From the NCBI GenBank assembly GCA_964464635.1, contig CAYXGT010000061.1, positions 1 to 18,538 on the forward strand: a DNA stretch of 18,538 nt. The letters are read 5' to 3'. The notes beneath the pieces are model-generated. The model saw only the letters and a list, made by a program, of their open reading frames with translations. It did no database searches and had not been told where the DNA came from. A program made the translations under genes and the position numbers. The stretch comes from CAYLMG01 sp964464635 (GTDB lineage Bacteria > Planctomycetota > Phycisphaerae > Sedimentisphaerales > Anaerobacaceae). The stretch's first letter is position 1. Every line of letters starts with the position of its first letter. Of this stretch, positions 14,405-18,538 are shown in pieces.

Positions 14405-14465
14405 AAAAACAAAGCCAAACAAAGCCAAAACAAAGCCAATTTTAGCCCAATATTGGCTTTGTTTT
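14405..14465. repeat. CAAAGCCAA direct repeats forming a long hairpin
   Basis: AACAAAGCCAA occurs three times in a row (14408-14437), with an earlier single copy near 14320. The last copy, AAAACAAAGCCAAT (14427-14440), pairs perfectly over 14 bases with ATTGGCTTTGTTTT (14452-14465) around an 11-base loop and is followed by a further T, which makes a good rho-independent terminator shape on +. In one frame it reads NKAKQSQNKANF, a peptide pattern I remember from spurious planctomycete protein predictions, hinting at a dispersed family. Confidence 0.55.
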
Positions 14466-14593
14466 TAACGAACGAACCCAATTTCAAACCCAATAATGTT
14501 AAAATAGGTAAAGTCTATCACCCGTTAAGGAAGGAAATTTTAACTTTGGAGCACATCACTGGGGGATGGTGTGCAGCCAGCAGCGTTAACTGC

Positions 14594-14630
14594 TGTGTAA
14601 ATCTATGTAAATCCGTGAAATATGTGGCTA
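14594..14630. repeat. ATYCGYG phased repeat, copy 3
   Basis: ATCTATG (14601) and ATCCGTG (14611) with flanking TGTGTAA and AAATATGTGGCTA. The step is 10 bases and the end GTGGCTA is the same as in copy 2. Confidence 0.55.
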
Positions 14631-14713
14631 AAAATTTCGTGTCTTTTCTTGTTAATTTGTGGTTTAAAAAAAGACAAATACCTGGGGTGAAACGGCAGGC
14701 TAAATATAAAGAA

Positions 14714-14746
14714 ATCCGCGCAAATCCGCGTAATCCGTGGTTGCAA
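14714..14746. repeat. ATYCGYG phased repeat, copy 4
   Basis: ATCCGCG at 14714 and 14724 and ATCCGTG at 14733, ending in GTGGTTGCAAT. It lies 8 bases beyond the end of the DHH gene and so is transcribed as its 3' tail, reading there as CCACGGATTACGCGGATTTG. Confidence 0.6.
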
Positions 14747-14754
14747 TATTGGGT

Positions 14755-15753
14755 TTATTTTAACTGCTTTTCGATTTCTGTCTTTATCGATTTTTTTGCA
14801 TCATCTAATGTTCCTTGCAGATGCACACCCGATGCCTCTTTGTGTCCGCCGCCGCCGAACTTCTGTGCAACTTCGCGAACGTCAACGCCTCCCCTGCTGC
14901 GCAATGAGCATTTCACTTTTCCGTCTTTTTGCTCGACGAAAAGTGCGCAGACCACTACGGTTTTGATTTTCTGGCACTCGTCAATCAGATTTTCCGTATC
15001 CTTATACGCTGCGCCTGTATCCTCGAAATCCTTCAATAATAAATGCTGCTCAGCGTATCGGCCGTCAAAATGCAATTGCAGAGTATTCAGCATCGTCGTC
15101 ATAAGTTTGAATCTCGGCAGAGAAAAACTCTGGTACATTTTATGGAAAAGCTCTGCCGAATTTACACCGTATTCAATAAGCTCCGCTGTTGCCTTATGCA
15201 CCCTGCTGTCGGTGCTTGCGAACCTGAACCAGCCGGTATCGGTCGCTATGGCTACAAACAAGGCCAGCGCGATATTCTCGGTTATTTCCCAGCCGGCATA
15301 CTTAAACAAGTCATATATGATAAGTCCCGTCGCCGCGGCCTTCGTATCGATAAGCTCGACATTGCCGAGGCTGTCGCTGGTTAAGTGGTGGTCGAATACG
15401 AGGACAAGCGTTTTATTTTGTTCAATGAAATCGGCTAAACCTTCCAATTGTTTGCGGCTGTTGGTATCAGCGATGATAATTAAGTCCGGCTGGAAAAATG
15501 AGCCGTCTTTCAATTGCTCGATATTGAAATCCTTATCGAGGACAGCCGGCTTTTCAGGGAATAAAAATTCGTACCATTCGGGCAGCTCTGACGCCAGTAT
15601 GATTTTTTCGTCTTTGCCGATGGCCTTTAGCATTTCAGCTATTGCCACGACGCATCCACAGGCGTCGCCGTCCGGCCTGGTATGGGTCGTTACAATGACC
15701 TTGCCCGCCCTTTTAATCAAATCGACAGCTTTTTGTAAAATGTCAGAATTCAT
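14755..15753 (-). CDS. nrnA: DHH-family phosphoesterase, NrnA-like (oligoribonuclease / pAp phosphatase)
   Basis: Bifunctional enzymes of this family degrade very short RNAs and dephosphorylate pAp in the cytosol, using two metal ions. The 332 residues show all DHH motifs: THTRPDGDACG (23-33; Asp28, Asp30), ADTNS (95-99; Asp96), FDHH (120-123), ATDTGWFRF (170-178; Asp172) and the DHHA1 substrate loop GGGGHKEASG (300-309). Length is typical of NrnA (about 310-340). It starts 14 bases after the nucleotidyltransferase stop and shares its direction, so it is probably the last gene of that unit. Which of the two activities dominates cannot be read from sequence. The 3' side has no clear terminator except the phased repeat and the more distant palindrome at 14243. 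Confidence 0.9.
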   Translation of the reverse strand: MNSDILQKAVDLIKRAGKVIVTTHTRPDGDACGCVVAIAEMLKAIGKDEKIILASELPEWYEFLFPEKPAVLDKDFNIEQLKDGSFFQPDLIIIADTNSRKQLEGLADFIEQNKTLVLVFDHHLTSDSLGNVELIDTKAAATGLIIYDLFKYAGWEITENIALALFVAIATDTGWFRFASTDSRVHKATAELIEYGVNSAELFHKMYQSFSLPRFKLMTTMLNTLQLHFDGRYAEQHLLLKDFEDTGAAYKDTENLIDECQKIKTVVVCALFVEQKDGKVKCSLRSRGGVDVREVAQKFGGGGHKEASGVHLQGTLDDAKKSIKTEIEKQLK

Positions 15754-15767
15754 AAGCCAATTTGAAT

Positions 15768-16364
15768 TTACCTTTCAATTTCAGCTAATGCCTTTTTAAG
15801 TAGGTCATTTAATCCAAGCTCTGCTGACCATTTATTCAGATAGTCGTAATCGAGTCTTCCTGACTGAACAGACAGGACGCCCAGAATATCCCCCCACTGT
15901 TTTTGCGAATTTTGTCCGGTTTTTGCGAACCATCCCAATTTTATCAGAATAATATCTTCGGGTGAAAGCACAAAGAAGATTTTTTCCATTGAATCAGAAA
16001 GTCTCAATGATTTGCTGTGAGCGAATAACTGTTTTTCAAAGGGTGTTTGCTTTTGGATAAATACGTCGATTTTAAAAGATGTTTCCATATGAATTATATT
16101 AAAGCTTTTTCCGGTTTTCAAGGCGTGGTTCATAGCGTCTTTACTAATGCAAAAATTTGATTTGAGAGTGCTGTGCAGTTTATCAGCCGAGGATTCAAAA
16201 GGTTCGACGTTGATGTCAGCATCGACTGTAAATCTGGCTTTACCATAAAATGAACTCGCAATGGAGCCACCAATAGCGTATCGGATATCGAATTTTTCGA
16301 GTACCTCTATAAAATCCTTTAATATTTCCATCTCATTCGGGTAATTCACTGGTTTTTTCTCCAT
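15768..16364 (-). CDS. Polymerase-beta-type nucleotidyltransferase
   Basis: Minimal nucleotidyltransferase fold of the kind found in MNT/AbiEii-like proteins. The motif is complete: IGGSIASSFYGKARFTVDADINV (residues 31-53, given in words: GGS at 32-34, then the metal-binding DxD as Asp48 and Asp50), and the third acid in FKIDVF (Asp100). The segment LSPEDIILIKLGWF and the C-terminal helix with LLKKAL are typical of this group. Start choice: ATG 16364 (198 residues) overlaps the upstream gene by 32 bases; ATG 16331 (187 residues) begins one base after the upstream stop. Either gives translational coupling, and neither has a strong ribosome site. Target unknown; relatives modify partner proteins, tRNA ends or small molecules. 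It is tied to the small helical protein before it, a common arrangement in which one may control the other. Confidence 0.8.
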   Translation of the reverse strand: MEKKPVNYPNEMEILKDFIEVLEKFDIRYAIGGSIASSFYGKARFTVDADINVEPFESSADKLHSTLKSNFCISKDAMNHALKTGKSFNIIHMETSFKIDVFIQKQTPFEKQLFAHSKSLRLSDSMEKIFFVLSPEDIILIKLGWFAKTGQNSQKQWGDILGVLSVQSGRLDYDYLNKWSAELGLNDLLKKALAEIER

Positions 16365-16587
16365 AGATTTCTTTGAAGAGCTTGTTGCCAAGGCGCTGTT
16401 TCGCCAGGAGCAGACGGATTTGCTCCTCGGTAGCATTGGGGAACCTGTAGCGAAGCCCGGCTATTTCGATGTCCCTGCCCATCTGGAGAATACCGAAGAC
16501 AAGATCGCCTTTACGGGCAGGCGGCATATTCCGCAGTATATCAATCAAAACCTTTTCAGATTCAGGATTAGTATCAGAAATATTCAT
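16333..16587 (-). CDS. Small helical protein coupled to the nucleotidyltransferase
   Basis: An 84-residue, mostly helical protein without a known function. Features seen: NMPPARKGDLVFGILQMGRDIEIAGLRYRFPNATEEQIRLLL, then a C-terminal KQRLGNKLFKEIYGE (motifs described by order only). The P-x-A-T-E-E-Q-I-R-x-L-L-A-x-Q-R-L-G pattern recalls small proteins I have seen directly upstream of similar nucleotidyltransferases in many genomes, so the pair is probably functional. ATG 16587 is chosen because GGAAAAATT precedes it; ATG 16605 in the same frame has no ribosome site. It follows typA after 136 bases on the same strand. An antitoxin-like role is conjecture. Confidence 0.65.
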   Translation of the reverse strand: MNISDTNPESEKVLIDILRNMPPARKGDLVFGILQMGRDIEIAGLRYRFPNATEEQIRLLLAKQRLGNKLFKEIYGEKTSELPE

Positions 16588-16656
16588 AATTTTTCCGGGA
16601 TTCATTTACATTAAATTTAATCTTAAACCGATTTATGTTCAACAATAATCTCTTTC

Positions 16657-16670
16657 GCTGCCTTCGCAGC
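16657..16670. repeat. Small hairpin between typA and the next gene
   Basis: GCTGC (16657-16661) and GCAGC (16666-16670) around CTTC. On the - strand it follows the typA stop by about 50 bases but has no T-run, so it would slow rather than end transcription into the downstream genes. Confidence 0.35.
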
Positions 16671-16723
16671 TGTCTGTAATTGTAACTGAAACTTTTTTCG
16701 ATTTTTTTCCACTTAATCAGGTA

Positions 16724-18538
16724 TTATTTTCTTCTTTCTCTTTTGCGGTTGGCTTCGGTGAGGAAATATTTTCGGATGCGGATGCTTTTCGGGCAAATCT
16801 CGACAAGCTCATCATCCTGGATATATTCCATTGCAATCTCGAGGCTCATTTTTCTTGCCGGCCTGACCCTGGCAGCTTCATCCTTTCCAGCGGCGCGAAT
16901 ATTTGACAGGTGCTTTATCCTTACGACGTTTACCGGTATATCGTTATCTTTGCAGTGCTCACCAACGACCTGTCCCTCATAGACCTTTTCACCCGGCTCT
17001 ACAAAGAAAGCTCCGCGGTCATAGAGGGCGTCAAGGGCGTAAGCTGTAACCTGGCCTGTATTCGTCGCAATCATAACGCCGGCCTGTCTCTGAGGGATAT
17101 TGCCTCGCTTCGTCTCATACCTTTCAAAGCTGTGGTGCATAACGGCTCTTCCCTGCGTTGCGTTCAGCAGTCTTGTATGCAGGCCGAAAAGACCACGCGA
17201 CGGAATCATAAATTCCATATGAATAAAGTCGTCGGCGCCGCTTTTAGCGTTAACACTGACTAATTCGCTGCATCGGGTGGCAAGAAGAGCCATAACGGCA
17301 TTCTGGCAGTCAGAGGGACAATCGATGACGAGCAGCTCGATTGGTTCGTGAGTCAGGCCGTCAGCTTTTCTAAAAATGACGCTGGGCTTGCCGACACAAA
17401 TCTCATAGCCTTCCCGCCGCATATTCTCGAGCAGTATTCCGAGGTGCATAAGTCCCCTTCCGGAGACCTTGTATTCGTCGGCGGTTTTTCCTGCTTCGAC
17501 GCACAGGGCGATATTCTGCTTTAATTCCTTTTCGAGCCTGTCGCCGATTTGCCGGCTGGTGACGTATTTACCCTCTCTTCCGGCAAATGGTCCGTCGTTG
17601 ACTCTGAAGGTCATCGTCATCGTAGGCTCATCGACACTTATAATCGGCAGAGCGGTCGGATTGTCTGGACAGGCAATGGTATTTCCGATATCGACGGGTT
17701 CGAGCCCTGCTACTGCGCAAATTTCCCCGGCCGGCACAAAGTCAACCACAATTTTGCCAAGGCCCTGAAACTGATAAAGCATCTGCACTTTTTGCTGTGT
17801 GTGCAGACCAGTCCTGTCAATAACGGTTACCATTTGACCTTTTCTGATATTGCCGCTGAAAACCCTGCCTATCGCGATTTTTCCGACATAATCGGAGTAG
17901 TCCAGCGTTGTAACAAGCATCTGCAGCGGATTATCGGGGGCTGCAAAGGGAGGTTTTACGTGCTTTATAATCGCATCAAAGACAGGCAGCATATTATCGT
18001 TTTTGAGCTTGAGGTCTGTAGTTGCCCAGCCTTGTTTTGCGGAGGCGTAAATTATCGGGAAATCGAGACAGTTGTCATCAGCGCCGAGTTGAACAAGCAG
18101 GTCAAATACTTCATTAACGACATCAGCCGGACGTGCATCCTTACGGTCAACCTTGTTAACGACCACAACAGGTTTGAGGTTATGTTTCAGGGCTTTTCCA
18201 AGTACAAACCTTGTCTGCGGCATCGGCCCTTCAAAGGCATCAACAAGCAGCAGGACTCCGTCTGCCATTTTGAGAACTCTTTCGACCTCGCCTCCGAAAT
18301 CGGCGTGGCCTGGAGTGTCGATTATGTTTATTTTGTATTCCTGTCCGGTCGGGTCGGTGTACATAACAGCACAGTTCTTGCTTAATATGGTAATACCTCT
18401 TTCTCGTTCGATGGGGTTTGAATCCATAATCAGGCCGTGCTGTCCGCCGGCAAGCTTGTCGAGCTGCTCGTTGCGAAACATACCCGACTGATACAGAAGC
18501 TCATCGACCAGCGTCGTTTTGCCGTGGTCAACATGAGC
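16724..18538 (-). CDS. typA: Ribosome-associated GTPase TypA/BipA, 5' end cut by the window
   Basis: Translational GTPase of the elongation factor family that binds the 70S ribosome and helps large-subunit assembly, mainly in cold or stress. Within the window 604 residues are seen, beginning AHVDHGKTTLVDELLYQSG (G1 P-loop) at the edge; only about ten N-terminal residues are missing. Others in order: ERERGITI (switch I, G2), DTPGHADFGGEVER (G3), NKVDR (G4), YASAKQGW (G5). The beta-barrel domain II, the EF-G-like domain with GRGLMHLGILLENMRREGYE, and the TypA-specific C-terminal domain (RGLFGLHTRLLNATQGRAVM through NIRAAGKDE) follow. It ends in a Lys/Arg-rich tail. Full length fits the usual 600-615. 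It heads a - strand run with the small protein, nucleotidyltransferase and DHH gene. Confidence 0.96.
   Translation of the reverse strand, partial: AHVDHGKTTLVDELLYQSGMFRNEQLDKLAGGQHGLIMDSNPIERERGITILSKNCAVMYTDPTGQEYKINIIDTPGHADFGGEVERVLKMADGVLLLVDAFEGPMPQTRFVLGKALKHNLKPVVVVNKVDRKDARPADVVNEVFDLLVQLGADDNCLDFPIIYASAKQGWATTDLKLKNDNMLPVFDAIIKHVKPPFAAPDNPLQMLVTTLDYSDYVGKIAIGRVFSGNIRKGQMVTVIDRTGLHTQQKVQMLYQFQGLGKIVVDFVPAGEICAVAGLEPVDIGNTIACPDNPTALPIISVDEPTMTMTFRVNDGPFAGREGKYVTSRQIGDRLEKELKQNIALCVEAGKTADEYKVSGRGLMHLGILLENMRREGYEICVGKPSVIFRKADGLTHEPIELLVIDCPSDCQNAVMALLATRCSELVSVNAKSGADDFIHMEFMIPSRGLFGLHTRLLNATQGRAVMHHSFERYETKRGNIPQRQAGVMIATNTGQVTAYALDALYDRGAFFVEPGEKVYEGQVVGEHCKDNDIPVNVVRIKHLSNIRAAGKDEAARVRPARKMSLEIAMEYIQDDELVEICPKSIRIRKYFLTEANRKRERRK

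Larger units (their letters stand above)
13846..14754. other. Gene-free region rich in repeats and hairpins
   Basis: No convincing protein gene in 909 bases. From left to right: phased repeat copy 2; an AT-rich stretch (13901-14006) with near-repeats of TTTCGGATTT / TTCGGATTT; a strong promoter (14007-14034); a structured RNA-like segment (14041-14160); a degenerate run of GCGACGAG-type words (14215-14240); a symmetric terminator-like hairpin (14243-14267); the CAAAGCCAA repeat hairpin; a small hairpin CAGCAG/CTGCTG (14578-14595); and phased repeat copies 3 and 4. A long + strand frame crosses it from 14126 but is antisense to the DHH gene further on and is rejected. Confidence 0.6.

Noticed and set aside
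14405..14437. CRISPR-like short repeats (CAAAGCCAA)
   Set aside because: Copies are about 10 bases apart with no spacers, and no cas gene is present.
14126..15799. 557-residue + strand reading frame
   Set aside because: It is antisense to the DHH phosphoesterase, which has every family motif, and its first third translates intergenic repeats and hairpins (NKAKQSQNKANF). No ribosome site or domain.
17549..18385. 278-residue + strand reading frame
   Set aside because: Antisense shadow of typA; no domain and no start signal.
1..18538. tRNA or rRNA genes
   Set aside because: No GTTCRANNC T-loop with matching arms or rRNA-like sequence was noticed by eye; a tRNA scan would settle this.

Overview
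The window looks like a piece of a Gram-negative bacterial genome, most likely a planctomycete of the Phycisphaerae type. This is inferred from three things: lipid A genes (lpxD, lpxI), a dockerin-type tail of the LA-x-x-WL kind common in that group, and AT-biased intergenic repeats. No rRNA marker is present, so the placement is tentative.

Layout. Bases 1-4970 are an AT-rich accessory region. It holds the 3' part of a REP-associated tyrosine transposase with short direct repeats and hairpins behind it, then an RHS scrap yard. In the scrap yard, two paralogous membrane/beta-propeller proteins flank an orphan RHS core fused to a glycine-rich C-terminal domain. A second, tiny RHS-core remnant follows, and then the antisense 3' remnant of a dockerin-bearing secreted protein. 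The order immunity-like gene / orphan core plus C-terminal domain / immunity-like gene / core remnant is what displaced RHS toxin-immunity cassettes look like.

Bases 5022-10637 are a less AT-rich housekeeping block on the + strand: a secreted FG-GAP/VCBS beta-propeller protein, mnmA (tRNA 2-thiouridylase), lpxD and lpxI (two steps of lipid A synthesis), closed by a terminator-like hairpin. The propeller gene and lpxD each have a good sigma70-like promoter.

Bases 10643-13330 are a second AT-rich insert: a HEPN-like protein with an R-x4-H motif under its own promoter, a membrane-anchored helical protein, a repeat-filled gap, and on the - strand a zinc-ribbon/membrane/coiled-coil protein. A small AhpD/CMD-like gene follows. 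Bases 13846-14754 have no convincing protein gene. They contain a strong promoter leading straight into a structured, GEMM-like RNA segment, a terminator-like palindrome, a CAAAGCCAA repeat hairpin and several phased ATYCGYG repeats.

Bases 14755-18538 are a - strand block read as typA/bipA (5' end outside the window), a small helical protein, a polymerase-beta-type nucleotidyltransferase overlapping or abutting it, and an NrnA-like DHH phosphoesterase. The small protein and nucleotidyltransferase form a tightly coupled pair resembling toxin-antitoxin or MNT-type pairs.

The most interesting parts are the RHS cassette with its paralogous candidate immunity proteins, the promoter-driven orphan RNA near 14041, and the HEPN insert.
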